DNA of 64,000 bases from Tissierella pigra (GTDB taxonomy: Bacteria > Bacillota > Clostridia > Tissierellales > Tissierellaceae), in contig NZ_VUNQ01000004.1 in NCBI RefSeq assembly GCF_009695605.1, positions 61,193 to 125,192 on the forward strand. The letters are read 5' to 3'. The notes under the pieces are model-generated. The model searched no databases, had not been told where the DNA came from, and saw only the letters and a list, made by a program, of their open reading frames with translations. Shown here in pieces: positions 1 through 8,847 of the stretch (its first letter is position 1; each line of letters begins with the position of its first letter). A program made the translations under genes and the position numbers.

Positions 1-324
1 GTAGCTAGGTCTTTAATGCAGAATTCACAATTTATGCTATTTGATGAGCCAAATAGTGCTCTTGACTTCAATAACAGTCATATGATTTTGTCAAAGATAA
101 GGGAAGTAATAAAAAAAGAAAGAAAATCTGGGCTAATAACTTTGCATGACCCCAATATGGCACTGACCTACTGTGATAGGATTATAGTGTTAAAAGATAA
201 AAAGAAGTTTGCTGATTTTTATATAAAGGATACAGATAGTGGATTTATTCAAGAAGTGTTTAATAAAATATATGAAGATATAGAGATAATTCATTATAAT
301 GGAAAATATATGATAGTGAAATAA
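1..324 (+). CDS. ABC transporter ATP-binding protein, FecE-type, C-terminal part
   Basis: The reading frame is open from base 1, so only the C-terminal half of the protein is in the window. Visible are the end of the region after the signature motif (VARSLMQ), a Walker B segment (FMLFDEPNSALD), and a switch histidine in the segment TLHDPNMALTYCD. This order is typical of the FecE/BtuD ATPases that power uptake of siderophores, haem or cobalamin. The cognate permease and binding protein must lie to the left. An ATG at 16 is internal to the domain and is not the start. The gene ends just before a strong terminator. The family call is secure; the substrate cannot be inferred. Confidence 0.85.
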   Translation, partial: VARSLMQNSQFMLFDEPNSALDFNNSHMILSKIREVIKKERKSGLITLHDPNMALTYCDRIIVLKDKKKFADFYIKDTDSGFIQEVFNKIYEDIEIIHYNGKYMIVK

Positions 325-358
325 AACCAGTGGGATTTCCTACTGGTTTTATTTTTTA
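323..358 (+). terminator. Rho-independent terminator after the ABC ATPase
   Basis: A hairpin with 9-bp arms (323-331 and 342-350) is followed by a T-rich tract. It overlaps the stop codon of the ATPase gene. Its stem resembles the terminator after the next gene. Confidence 0.85.
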
Positions 359-431
359 TATAATTGTATATATTAAAATTATTTGGGTAAGAAATAAGAA
401 CTAGAAACTATAAAAATATATTGGAGGAAAC

Positions 432-1262
432 ATGAAAAATATCATATCTCAAGAATGGTTAAAAGATAATATATCAAAGGAAGATTTAATCATATTAGAT
501 ACTAGAGCTGAATTAAATGATCCTAACTATGGTCTTAATGAATACGAGAAAGGGCATATTAAAGGTGCACACTTTGTGCCTATGGAAGAAATCACCACTG
601 GTGAATTAAGAGAACATGGAGGCAGGCACCCATTACCTGATATGAATGAGTTCATAGAAAATATGAAAAGTTTTGGTATAAAAGATGATTCTACTGTAAT
701 TATTTATGATGATGGAGATTTAGCCATGGCAGGTAGATTATGGTGGATTCTCAAATACTCTGGAAAACATCAGGTTTATATTCTAGAAGGTGGTATAAAA
801 TCTTGGGTAGAAAATGGTATGGAAGTGACTACAGAAATTCCTAAAGTTAAGAAATCAGATATTCTGACCTTAAACTTAGATTCATCAATGGAAGTGGATA
901 TAGACTATGTAAAAGAAGCCATTGGAAATAAAGATGTGGTTATAATCGATTCCAGAGCTTATGAAAGATATATTGGGGAAGTAGAACCTTTAGATAAAAT
1001 ACCAGGACATATTCCAAATGCCTTAAATTATCCATGGATGAATTTAGTGGAAAATGGACTAAAGTCAAAGGAAGAGCTAGAAGAATATTTTAAACCATTG
1101 AAAGACTATAGGGAAGTAATAGTTCACTGTGGTTCAGGTATTACAGGAACAGTAAATCTAATGTTTATGGAAGAAATAGGGTTGAAGCCTAAATTCTATG
1201 TAGGTGGATACAGTGATTGGGTAAGCTATGGAGATAATGAAGTAGTAGAAGGAGATAAATAG
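432..1262 (+). CDS. Sulfurtransferase (tandem rhodanese domains)
   Basis: This 276-residue protein has two rhodanese domains, the layout of thiosulfate and 3-mercaptopyruvate sulfurtransferases. The N-terminal domain starts with ILDTRAEL and contains DDGDLAMAGRLWW, the usual inactive half. The C-terminal domain carries the active-site loop HCGSGITG, in which the Cys takes the persulfide. CGSG-type loops are common in SseA-like enzymes, but the loop does not by itself decide the donor. It likely moves sulfane sulfur in the cytosol. The ATG is preceded by TTGGAGGAAAC. The gene stands alone between two terminators. Confidence 0.9.
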   Translation: MKNIISQEWLKDNISKEDLIILDTRAELNDPNYGLNEYEKGHIKGAHFVPMEEITTGELREHGGRHPLPDMNEFIENMKSFGIKDDSTVIIYDDGDLAMAGRLWWILKYSGKHQVYILEGGIKSWVENGMEVTTEIPKVKKSDILTLNLDSSMEVDIDYVKEAIGNKDVVIIDSRAYERYIGEVEPLDKIPGHIPNALNYPWMNLVENGLKSKEELEEYFKPLKDYREVIVHCGSGITGTVNLMFMEEIGLKPKFYVGGYSDWVSYGDNEVVEGDK

Positions 1263-1288
1263 AACCAGCGGGATTTCCCGCTGGTTTT
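1263..1288. terminator. Bidirectional terminator between convergent genes
   Basis: A perfect inverted repeat with 11-bp arms (1263-1273 and 1276-1286) is flanked by A and T runs. It lies between the rhodanese gene and the convergent aminopeptidase gene, whose stop codon it touches. Confidence 0.8.
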
Positions 1289-2507
1289 AAAATACCCAAT
1301 TTCCGTCTCTAAATAACTCTACTTCATTTCCATTCTTTTCATAAGCCATAATACTTAGTTCAGGTCCACCCACCATGAAATCCACATGGATTAAACTAAA
1401 GTTTGAGCCCTTAGCTTCTAATTCTTCTTGAGTCATATTTGAACCATTTCTCATGGCATAAGCATAAGCACGACCTAGTGCGAAGTGACAGGAAGCATTT
1501 TCATCAAATAGAGTTTCATTAAATAAAATTCCAGTATTGGAAATAGGTGAGTCATCTGGGACTAAAGCCACTTCACCTAAATATCTTGCACCTTCATCAT
1601 TTTCTAAAAGTTTTTCAAGGACATCTTTACCTTTTTCTGCATAAAAGTCTACTACTTTTCCATCTTTAAATGTAAATCCAAAATTATCTACAAGCTTTCC
1701 ATTTAAACTAAGGGGTTTAGTAGATTTAAGAGTACCATTTACCTTTAAGCGATGGGGAGTAGTAAATACTTCTTCTGTGGGAATGTTTGCAACATAGGAA
1801 TGTCCACTTTGACTTTCCTTTGCACCACCCATCCAAAAATGGTCTTCAGCTAAATATACCTCTAAATCTGTATCTGGACCTTTAAATACCAATTTATCAA
1901 ATTGTTTTTCGTTTAAAAAGTTTCTATATTTTTTTAGATTCTTATCATGAATCTCCCATGCTTTTACTGGGTCATCTTGATCAACTCTAGTGGCTGCAAA
2001 GATTTTTTCCCAAAGTTTATCTATGGCTTCTTTTTCATTTAGGTCTGGAAATACAGATTTAGCCCAAGCTGGTGATGGCATGGCTACTATATTCCATTTT
2101 GTAATTCCTGTCATTCTATATTTCATTACATGGGCCATAGCCTTAGAAGCAGACTTTTGACTTGTAGCAATGTTCTCACCATCTACATCTTTTAATAGTT
2201 CAGGATCAGATGCTAAAATAAAAATATGATGATAATTGTCCTTATACATAGCTTCTAAAGAATCCACTTTCCATTGTGGAAAGTTTTCAAATACAAAGTC
2301 TTTTCCATTTTCAAATCTTATTAAACTCATCTCATCATCATTTAACATAAATTCAACATGCTTTGCACCGATTTCATAAGCTTTTTTCATCATAAGTCTG
2401 GCTAGGGGTAATGTTTCTTCATTTCCTGTTATTATTAACCCCTCTTTTTCCTTTAAATTAACACCAATTTTTACAGCAAGTTCAGCATATTTTTCTAAGT
2501 TATCCAT
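1287..2507 (-). CDS. Aminopeptidase, M29 family
   Basis: This 406-residue protein has the full length of M29 metallo-aminopeptidases (AmpS, PepS, aminopeptidase T). Family features include the N-terminal block KYAELAVKIGVNLKEKEGL, the central VANIPTEEVFTTPHR with its metal-binding Glu, and the C-terminal HFALGRAY and HVDFMVG segments with metal-binding His and Asp. It releases N-terminal amino acids from peptides in the cytoplasm, which fits an amino-acid-using anaerobe. The ATG follows AAGGAGGTAATT. It is monocistronic. The family assignment is firm; substrate preference is unknown. Confidence 0.93.
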   Translation of the reverse strand: MDNLEKYAELAVKIGVNLKEKEGLIITGNEETLPLARLMMKKAYEIGAKHVEFMLNDDEMSLIRFENGKDFVFENFPQWKVDSLEAMYKDNYHHIFILASDPELLKDVDGENIATSQKSASKAMAHVMKYRMTGITKWNIVAMPSPAWAKSVFPDLNEKEAIDKLWEKIFAATRVDQDDPVKAWEIHDKNLKKYRNFLNEKQFDKLVFKGPDTDLEVYLAEDHFWMGGAKESQSGHSYVANIPTEEVFTTPHRLKVNGTLKSTKPLSLNGKLVDNFGFTFKDGKVVDFYAEKGKDVLEKLLENDEGARYLGEVALVPDDSPISNTGILFNETLFDENASCHFALGRAYAYAMRNGSNMTQEELEAKGSNFSLIHVDFMVGGPELSIMAYEKNGNEVELFRDGNWVF

Positions 2508-2577
2508 AATTACCTCCTTAAAAAGTATTATCTATATTTTATCATAAAATGAATATAAGACAGTAAAAACTTATTGA

Positions 2578-3306
2578 TTAGAAAAGATAATCACTGTCAA
2601 ATCTTTTATTTCTAAATTCCTTAGGGGAAATTCCTGTATATTTTTTAAATTGGGCAGAAAAATAGCTTTGGCTGTTAAAACCTATTAATATAGCTATATC
2701 TAAAATAGATTTATCAGAATTGCATAAAAGATATTTGCTTTTCTCAATACGGGCATAAGCCAAATATTCAGTGAAACTCATATCTAGTTCTTTTTTAAAT
2801 TGACTGCAAAAATAACATTTACTTAGGCCAATATGGTCTGCCACCATAGATAAAGTCAAATCTTCCCCTAAATTATCCTGAATATAATCAACTGCTTTTC
2901 TTATGTAAATATTATCTATAGGGTTTGAAATTTTAATTAATTGCCTAATATATCCATGTATTAGCTGTTTACCAGTATTTAAAGTATCCTCTTTAGTTGT
3001 GGATTTTTCAATTAAATTTAAGAAGGCATGATATTTAGCTTTTGCACTATAGGCGGAAACCCCTTTTCTAATTACATTATGGCAAATTAAAAGGGAAATA
3101 GAAATTATATAACTTTTAACATATTCAAGACTATTATTTTCTATAACATTATAAATAAATTTTCTAGAAAAAAACTCGTCATATAATTTCAATGCCTTTT
3201 GTAAATTACCATTTGAAACTTCTCTTATTAAATCAATTTCAAATTCATAAATATTATAAAAATCATCTCTATTGGGTTTAGGATAAAACAAATTATTACT
3301 AATCAA
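2578..3306 (-). CDS. AraC-family transcriptional regulator
   Basis: This 242-residue regulator carries an AraC-type double helix-turn-helix over its last 100 residues (YIQDNLGEDLTLSMVADHIG and FNSQSYFSAQFKKYTGISP). The first 130 residues form a helical sensor-like domain of unknown ligand. The start is a TTG at 3306, preceded by AAGGAG with about 9 nt spacing. It is divergent from the nitrogenase-like operon, and a near-consensus Fur-type box lies upstream of its start. It is therefore a good candidate for an iron-controlled local activator of that operon, like AraC regulators of siderophore genes that sense the imported ligand. That role is inferred from position only. Confidence 0.88.
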   Translation of the reverse strand: MISNNLFYPKPNRDDFYNIYEFEIDLIREVSNGNLQKALKLYDEFFSRKFIYNVIENNSLEYVKSYIISISLLICHNVIRKGVSAYSAKAKYHAFLNLIEKSTTKEDTLNTGKQLIHGYIRQLIKISNPIDNIYIRKAVDYIQDNLGEDLTLSMVADHIGLSKCYFCSQFKKELDMSFTEYLAYARIEKSKYLLCNSDKSILDIAILIGFNSQSYFSAQFKKYTGISPKEFRNKRFDSDYLF

Positions 3307-3325
3307 ATTATATGCACTCCTTAAA

Positions 3326-3340
3326 TGAAAATCATTATCA
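3326..3340. promoter_or_regulatory. Fur-type 7-1-7 box (one mismatch) before the AraC gene
   Basis: TGAAAATCATTATCA differs from the ideal inverted repeat TGATAAT-N-ATTATCA at one position. It lies 20 to 34 bases upstream of the TTG start of the AraC gene, where a repressor would block transcription. Confidence 0.65.
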
Positions 3341-3456
3341 ATTAGAAATATAATATCATATTTATGTTGAAAATAAAATAAAACAAAAGATATTTAAAAA
3401 AATCGAAATATATTAGAGAAATTTAGGAAAATATGAAGTAATATAATCAATATAAA

Positions 3457-3471
3457 TGATAATGATTATCA
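3457..3471. promoter_or_regulatory. Perfect Fur-type 7-1-7 box before the nitrogenase-like operon
   Basis: TGATAATGATTATCA is a perfect 7-1-7 inverted repeat of the Fur class. It sits about 10 bases downstream of a TATAAT (3442-3447) and directly abuts the ribosome binding site AAGGAGG (3474-3480) of the flavodoxin gene. Repression by Fur at high iron is expected. PerR or Zur boxes can look alike, but the gene content favours Fur. Confidence 0.82.
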
Positions 3472-3488
3472 ATAAGGAGGTAAAATTA

Positions 3489-3998
3489 ATGAAATCAAGT
3501 ATAATATTTTCTTCTTTGACAGGTAATACAAAGAAGGTTGCAGATGAAGTTCTGAAGATAATGCCAGAGGGTACAAAGATATATGATTTAAAAGATTTAA
3601 ATCATTCCTTAGATGATGAGCTTTTGATCCTAGGTTATTGGGTGGATAAGGCTAATCCTAATAAAGAAATGTACCAGTTTATGGAAAGCTTAAAGGGAAA
3701 GAAAATTATAACCTTTGGTACTTTAGGAGCATATCCAGATTCCTCCCATGCCAAGGAAGTAAAAGAGAATACGGTTAAAATCCTAGAGGGAAATAATGAA
3801 GTTTTAGGAACTTTTCTATGCCAAGGAAAGATAAATCCTAAGATAACAGAAATGTTTATGAAAAGTGGTGGAGAAAACAATGTACATACAATGACTCCAG
3901 AACGTTTAAAAAGACATGAGGATGCTGCTAAACATCCAAATGAAGAAGATTTTAGTAATGCTAGAAGTTTTGTGAAAGATATAATCAATAGTTTATAA
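3489..3998 (+). CDS. Flavodoxin-family protein
   Basis: A flavodoxin fold of about 169 residues. The phosphate-binding loop is [12 protein letters not shown] near the N-terminus, followed by [12 protein letters not shown] and a GTLGAYPDS segment resembling the FMN-binding loops of PF12641-type flavodoxins. The C-terminal [20 protein letters not shown] also occurs in that group, as I recall it. The start at 3489 is chosen because AAGGAGG lies 8 nt upstream; an earlier ATG at 3456 would lie within the Fur box. As first gene of the operon it is a likely electron donor to the NifH-like protein. FMN binding and partner are inferred. Confidence 0.88.
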   Translation: MKSSIIFSSLTGNTKKVADEVLKIMPEGTKIYDLKDLNHSLDDELLILGYWVDKANPNKEMYQFMESLKGKKIITFGTLGAYPDSSHAKEVKENTVKILEGNNEVLGTFLCQGKINPKITEMFMKSGGENNVHTMTPERLKRHEDAAKHPNEEDFSNARSFVKDIINSL

Positions 3999-4012
3999 TA
4001 GGAGAAATTAAA

Positions 4013-4762
4013 ATGAAGAAAATTGCTATTTATGGTAAAGGTGGTATAGGAAAATCAACTACTGTATCAAATCTATCTGCCGCCTTATCTAATTTAGGAT
4101 ATAAGGTTATGCAGGTAGGATGTGACCCAAAGGCAGATTCCACTAAAACCCTTATGGGAGGAAATTTTATACCAACGGTATTAAATGTTTTAAGGGATAA
4201 AGGTGATGATATTGATTTGGAGGACATAGTCTTTGAAGGATATAATGGAGTTTTATGTGTAGAAGCAGGAGGACCTACTCCGGGAATAGGATGTGCAGGT
4301 AGAGGGATTATTACTGCGTTTGAAAAACTGGAAGAATTAGAGGCATTTGAAACTTATAAACCTGATATTGTTATATATGATGTATTAGGTGATGTAGTTT
4401 GTGGTGGTTTTGCTATGCCTATTAGAAATCAATATGCTAAAGAAGTATATATTGTGACTTCAGGAGAGATGATGTCCATGTATGCCGCATCTAATATTTC
4501 TCGAGCTGTAATGCAGTTTAAGTCAAGAGGATATGCAGAATTAAAGGGACTTATATTAAATGCAAAAAATGTAGAGAATGAGATAGAATTAGTTAATAAA
4601 TTAAGTGAAGAAATAGAAACCGATGTATTTCACTATATTCCAAGAAACCCAATTGTTCAAGAGGCAGAAAACATTGGACAAACTGTGATAGAAAGCTTTA
4701 TAGATTCTGATATGTCAAAGATATATATTGATTTGGCAAAAAAAATAATGGAGGTAGAATAA
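4013..4762 (+). CDS. NifH-like nitrogenase-type iron protein
   Basis: This 249-residue protein is related to NifH/BchL/ChlL/CfbC, the ATP-driven dimeric [4Fe-4S] reductases. It has the P-loop GKGGIGKS (residues 8-15), switch segment GCDPKADST, Cys94 in GIGCAGRG and Cys130 in [12 protein letters not shown]. These two Cys match the cluster ligands of NifH (Cys97 and Cys132). It is shorter than NifH (about 290) and no nif assembly genes are nearby, so a group IV (non-nitrogen-fixing) role is likely. The start follows ATAGGAGAAATTAAA, 14 nt after the flavodoxin gene. It should pass electrons to the NifD/K-like pair at 7498-10062. Confidence 0.92.
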   Translation: MKKIAIYGKGGIGKSTTVSNLSAALSNLGYKVMQVGCDPKADSTKTLMGGNFIPTVLNVLRDKGDDIDLEDIVFEGYNGVLCVEAGGPTPGIGCAGRGIITAFEKLEELEAFETYKPDIVIYDVLGDVVCGGFAMPIRNQYAKEVYIVTSGEMMSMYAASNISRAVMQFKSRGYAELKGLILNAKNVENEIELVNKLSEEIETDVFHYIPRNPIVQEAENIGQTVIESFIDSDMSKIYIDLAKKIMEVE

Positions 4763-5698
4763 ATGAAAAAAAATAACTTGTTGATGCTTTTAGTGTTATG
4801 CCTTGTGTTAAGTCTTGCAGCTTGTACTGACAAAAATAATGCAGTGGATTCAAATGTAGAGGATGTTGAGTTAGAAGGAGATACAGAAAAGGGACAAAAT
4901 ACAGTTGAAGAAGTAGAACCTAAGAATATAATAGCTGGTACACTTATGTCTGCAGAATTATTAGATTTATTTGATATAAATCCAGTGGGAACATTGACTA
5001 CTGAAAAGAGTTTACCAGAAAGATATAATGATATAACAAAAATAGGTTCTCCTATGAAACCTGATTTAGAAATAGTGGCTTCTTTAGAACCAGAGCTATA
5101 TATAACAGATGCTAATTTAAAAGAAAGTCTTGAGGAGATTTTTAAAAGTACAGATTTTGAAATGATGTTTTTAAATAATAACTCCTATGAAGATATTTTT
5201 ACAAATATTGAAAGTCTTGGAGAATATTTAAATAAAACAGATAAAAGTAATGAAATTATTTTTGAAATGAGAAATAAAGAGAAAGAAATAATAAATTCTA
5301 TTTCAGGAAAAGAGTCACCAAACGTACTTATTATATTTGGAACTCCAGAAAGCTTTATGATTGCAACATCAAATTCTTATACTGGAAATTTAGTGGAGAA
5401 ACTAGGTGGAGTAAATGTGGCAAGTGATTTAGCAAAAGGAAGTCCAACTCCATATTTACCTTTTAGTTTAGAAACTATAGCAGATCTTAATCCAGATGTT
5501 ATTTTAAGATTGACTCATGTAAGTCCAGAATTAAGTAAAAAAGCTTTTGATGAAGAATTTTCAAAAGGATTTTGGTCCAATATAGATGCTGTTAAAAATG
5601 AAAGAGTATATGATTTAGATCCGAATTACTTTGGAGTAACGGCTAATTTAAGAGTGATGAAAGCCTTAGAAGAGTTAGCAGAAATCTTATATAATTAG
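4763..5698 (+). CDS. Periplasmic-binding-type lipoprotein, FecB/BtuF family
   Basis: This 311-residue protein begins with a lipoprotein signal peptide (hydrophobic stretch ending in the lipobox LAAC, residues 18-21). A class III binding-protein fold follows: IIAGTLMSAELLDLFDINPVG, later PDLEIVASLEPELYI and a C-terminal ANLRVMKALEELAEIL. Such proteins bind ferric siderophores, haem or cobamides at the cell surface. It starts immediately after the nifH-like stop codon, so the two are translationally close. It is the receptor for the permease and ATPase that follow. The Glu/Asp-rich segment after the lipobox is a linker. The ligand is unknown. Confidence 0.9.
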   Translation: MKKNNLLMLLVLCLVLSLAACTDKNNAVDSNVEDVELEGDTEKGQNTVEEVEPKNIIAGTLMSAELLDLFDINPVGTLTTEKSLPERYNDITKIGSPMKPDLEIVASLEPELYITDANLKESLEEIFKSTDFEMMFLNNNSYEDIFTNIESLGEYLNKTDKSNEIIFEMRNKEKEIINSISGKESPNVLIIFGTPESFMIATSNSYTGNLVEKLGGVNVASDLAKGSPTPYLPFSLETIADLNPDVILRLTHVSPELSKKAFDEEFSKGFWSNIDAVKNERVYDLDPNYFGVTANLRVMKALEELAEILYN

Positions 5699-5709
5699 GT
5701 GAAGTGTCT

Positions 5710-6699
5710 ATGCTTAAATCATTAAAGAGAAATAAATATGCTTATATAGCTTTATCAGTATTTGTGTTAATGTTTATTATTCTACTATCCATAAGAATGG
5801 GTAGTGTGGAATTTAGTTATTCTAAAATATTTAGTATTTTATTTAGTTCAGAAATGAATTCAAGTAAAAATGTCCTTTTAAATATAAGATTACCTAGAAT
5901 AGTTATTGCTGCCATAGTAGGAGCAAATCTATCTGTATCAGGTGCATTACTTCAAGCAGTAATGCAAAATCCACTGGCTGACCCTGGTTTAACTGGGGTT
6001 TCAGCTGGTTCAAGTTTGGCAGCAATAATAATCATGCTGCTATTTCCACAGTATAGTTATTTAGTTCCAATGGCAGCATTTTTAGGTGGTGCTGTGGCTT
6101 GCGCTTTAGTATATTCCCTAGCATGGAAAAATGGAATCAAACCTGTGAGAATTATACTGGCAGGAGTAGCTGTTAATGCTATATTAGGTGGAGGGACTTC
6201 TCTATTATCTATTTTATATAGTGATAGAATTCAAGGTGTATTGCTTTGGGTTAATGGGAGTATAAGTGGAAAAACTTGGTCTGATGTAAAAGTATTATCT
6301 ATATACAGTGCTATAGGTATAACGATGGCAATGTTCTGTATAAGGAAAGCTAATATTCTTCAGCTTGGAGATGAAATGTCATCAAACCTTGGTGTAGATA
6401 CTAATAAATATAGAGTTCTTATTTCCCTTGTGGCAGTATTTTTAGCTGCTGTTTCAACAGCTTTAGTAGGGGTAGTGGGATTTGTAGGACTTATTGTGCC
6501 TCATATAGCCAGATTACTAATAGGATCTGATTATAAATATTCATTACCATTTAGTGTAATACTGGGAAGTGGACTTTTACTTCTTGGAGATACTTTTGCT
6601 AGAACTGTGGCTAGTCCAATAGAACTTCCTGTAGGTGTTATTATGGCAGTAGTAGGAGGTCCATTTTTTCTATACTTATTAAGGAGGGGAAATGCGTAA
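5710..6699 (+). CDS. FecCD/BtuC-type ABC permease
   Basis: A polytopic membrane protein of about 329 residues in the FecCD family. Hallmarks are NIRLPRIVIAAIVGANLSVSGA, LLQAVMQNPLADPGLTGVSAG near residue 90, and GVVGFVGLIVPHIARLL in the last third, which contacts the ATPase. About ten transmembrane helices are expected. The ATG at 5710 has AGGTGAAG just upstream and is preferred to the GTG at 5704. It forms the channel for the ligand delivered by the lipoprotein. Its stop codon overlaps the ATPase start by one base, so the genes are translationally coupled. Confidence 0.93.
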   Translation: MLKSLKRNKYAYIALSVFVLMFIILLSIRMGSVEFSYSKIFSILFSSEMNSSKNVLLNIRLPRIVIAAIVGANLSVSGALLQAVMQNPLADPGLTGVSAGSSLAAIIIMLLFPQYSYLVPMAAFLGGAVACALVYSLAWKNGIKPVRIILAGVAVNAILGGGTSLLSILYSDRIQGVLLWVNGSISGKTWSDVKVLSIYSAIGITMAMFCIRKANILQLGDEMSSNLGVDTNKYRVLISLVAVFLAAVSTALVGVVGFVGLIVPHIARLLIGSDYKYSLPFSVILGSGLLLLGDTFARTVASPIELPVGVIMAVVGGPFFLYLLRRGNA

Positions 6700-7511
6700 T
6701 GATAGAAGCTAAAAACTTGAAAATATCATATGAAGAAAGAGTAGTAGTTAAAGATTTTTCCTTCAATATAGAAGAAGGAGAAATGGTATCTATTATAGGA
6801 CCTAATGGCTCAGGAAAATCAACTATATTAAAAACTATATCAAAACTTCTTAAACAACAAGAAGGATTAATTTATCTAGAAAAAGAAGATATTAGCCATA
6901 TGAATATTAAAAATATAGCAAAGAAGATGTCAACTTTATCTCAACACAACAAAAGTCCAGAAGACATAGAGGTAAAGGATTTAATATATTATGGAAGATT
7001 ACCTCACAAAAAATGGTATGAAAGAAAAACTAAGGAAGATGAAGAAATTATAAATTGGGCAATTAGTCAGACTTCCTTAAATGGATATGAAGAAAAAAAG
7101 GTATCAGAATTATCTGGAGGAGAAAGGCAGCGAGTCTGGATAGCCATGGCATTGGCACAAAAACCAAAGATTCTATTACTAGATGAACCAACTACATATC
7201 TTGACATATGTCATCAATTAGAAGTCATGGAGCTTATAAAATCTCTCAACAAAGAACTAGGTCTTACTGTAATAATGGTTTTGCATGATTTGGGACAAGC
7301 GGCTAAATATAGCCATAGAGTAGTGGTTATTAAAGATGGGAATTTAGTGGCAAAGGGTAGTCCTTATGACATATTAACAGAGGAGTTAATTAAAGAAGTA
7401 TATAAAGTAGAGGTATGTATTAGAAAGGATATATTAAAGGGAGAAATTATAATACATCCTCTGGGTGTTTGTAAATCTTGTGAAAAGAGGTGTCAATATG
7501 AAGCAATTTAA
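6699..7511 (+). CDS. FecE/BtuD-type ABC transporter ATPase with Cys-rich tail
   Basis: This 270-residue ATPase has Walker A GPNGSGKST, signature LSGGERQRV, Walker B ILLLDEPTTYLD and switch His in MVLHDLGQA. It energises the FecCD-type permease encoded one base upstream (AAGGAGG about 10 nt before the ATG). Unusually, it ends with GVCKSCEKRCQYEAI, a Cys-x2-Cys-x3-Cys cluster outside the conserved domain. This tail could bind a metal or Fe-S cluster; the function is unproven. The 3' end overlaps the start of the NifD-like gene by 14 bases, which links import and reductase in one transcript. Confidence 0.93.
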   Translation: MIEAKNLKISYEERVVVKDFSFNIEEGEMVSIIGPNGSGKSTILKTISKLLKQQEGLIYLEKEDISHMNIKNIAKKMSTLSQHNKSPEDIEVKDLIYYGRLPHKKWYERKTKEDEEIINWAISQTSLNGYEEKKVSELSGGERQRVWIAMALAQKPKILLLDEPTTYLDICHQLEVMELIKSLNKELGLTVIMVLHDLGQAAKYSHRVVVIKDGNLVAKGSPYDILTEELIKEVYKVEVCIRKDILKGEIIIHPLGVCKSCEKRCQYEAI

Positions 7512-8823
7512 TTTGGAAAAACTATCGAAATTAAGTGAAATAAATAAAAATGAAGATATAAAAGCTTTATCCCATGCCATATTTCCAGGTACTCACTGTC
7601 CCTTATTTGGAGTTGCTATGATAGCATCATTTATTGAGGATTTAGTAGTAATAGTAGCTGGGACTCAAGAGTGTACATATTATGCTAAGGATTTTGCATA
7701 TCAAAGACAATATGGTAAGGACAATTTTTACTCAGTAGTTACAAATAAGCACGATATTACATTTGGATGTGAAGAAAAAATAAAAGATGTAATATTTGAA
7801 ATAGACAATACTATTAAACCAAAAGCAATAATGATAGTATCTACCTGTGTTTTAGAGTTAATTGGTGAAGATTTTGTTTCCTTAGGAAGTTTCATTCAAG
7901 ATAAAGTAAATGCTAAAATATTAGTAGTACCTACAGAACATTTTAAATGTAATAGTCATATTCCAGGTATGGAAAGGTCACTGGAACAGCTTGTTAACCT
8001 TATGGAAAAATGTCCTATAGATGAAAAGAGTATAAATATTTTAGGACATAGGCAACATGGAGTAGAAAATACGGAACTTATGAAAATCTTAGTAGAAGAA
8101 GGTATTCATATTAACTCTGTTATTCCATCAAAAACAACTATAGATGAGTTGAGATTTGCTACAAAAGCTAAATTAAATATAGTCACTGACTTTGTGGCAC
8201 TGCCTATGGCAAAGAAGATGGAAGAAGAATTTAGAATACCTTATGTCTATTTTGATAAGCATTTATCTTTAGAAAGAATAAGAAATAGTTATAGAAAATT
8301 AGAAGAATTTCTAGAAATAGAGATATTATCTAAGCTTAGTTCTAAGGAAGAAGAACTAATGGCTCTTATGGAGGAAGCTAAAAAGGTATTGAAAGGTAAA
8401 ACCTTTATATATGGAAATACTCCTATGATGGCATTTGAAGTTACTAGTTTCTTATGTGATTTAGGACTTGAACCTATATTGGTACAAGTTAGAGATTTAT
8501 ATGAAAATGATTCAATATATATGGAAGAAATCAAATCTCATGGATATGACCCATATATAAGTAGAATTGCCAATATAGCACCTATGCAGTATATATATGA
8601 AGAATGTAAGCCTAGTTTTTACTTTGGACATGAAAATCCTATGAATTTAGCTAAGAGAAATATTATACAGGTTACATTAGACGAAGTCACAAAGAAACTA
8701 GGATACGAAATACCTATAGACAGTATAAAGAAAATATTATTATCTTTCCAACAACATGAAGAAATTAAAGAAAAGATGATGAAAATAGCTGCTAAAGGAG
8801 GTATGAGACATGGAGTTTTATAA
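7498..8823 (+). CDS. NifD-like nitrogenase component 1 subunit
   Basis: This 441-residue protein is a homologue of NifD/NifE/BchN-type subunits. Three cysteines fall at the expected places for an interface Fe-S cluster: Cys34 in FPGTHCPLFG, Cys59 in GTQECTYYAK and Cys117 in VSTCVLELIGED. The intervening segment DITFGCEEKIKDVI also matches the family. The ATG at 7498 follows AAAAGAGG and overlaps the ATPase gene. No NifEN, NifB or other cofactor genes are nearby, so a FeMo cofactor is unlikely. By analogy with protochlorophyllide reductase and CfbCD it may reduce a tetrapyrrole-like or metal-chelate substrate brought in by the linked importer. Family firm, substrate unknown. Confidence 0.88.
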   Translation: MKQFNLEKLSKLSEINKNEDIKALSHAIFPGTHCPLFGVAMIASFIEDLVVIVAGTQECTYYAKDFAYQRQYGKDNFYSVVTNKHDITFGCEEKIKDVIFEIDNTIKPKAIMIVSTCVLELIGEDFVSLGSFIQDKVNAKILVVPTEHFKCNSHIPGMERSLEQLVNLMEKCPIDEKSINILGHRQHGVENTELMKILVEEGIHINSVIPSKTTIDELRFATKAKLNIVTDFVALPMAKKMEEEFRIPYVYFDKHLSLERIRNSYRKLEEFLEIEILSKLSSKEEELMALMEEAKKVLKGKTFIYGNTPMMAFEVTSFLCDLGLEPILVQVRDLYENDSIYMEEIKSHGYDPYISRIANIAPMQYIYEECKPSFYFGHENPMNLAKRNIIQVTLDEVTKKLGYEIPIDSIKKILLSFQQHEEIKEKMMKIAAKGGMRHGVL

Positions 8824-8847
8824 ATTTTTCCTACACCTTCTGATAGA

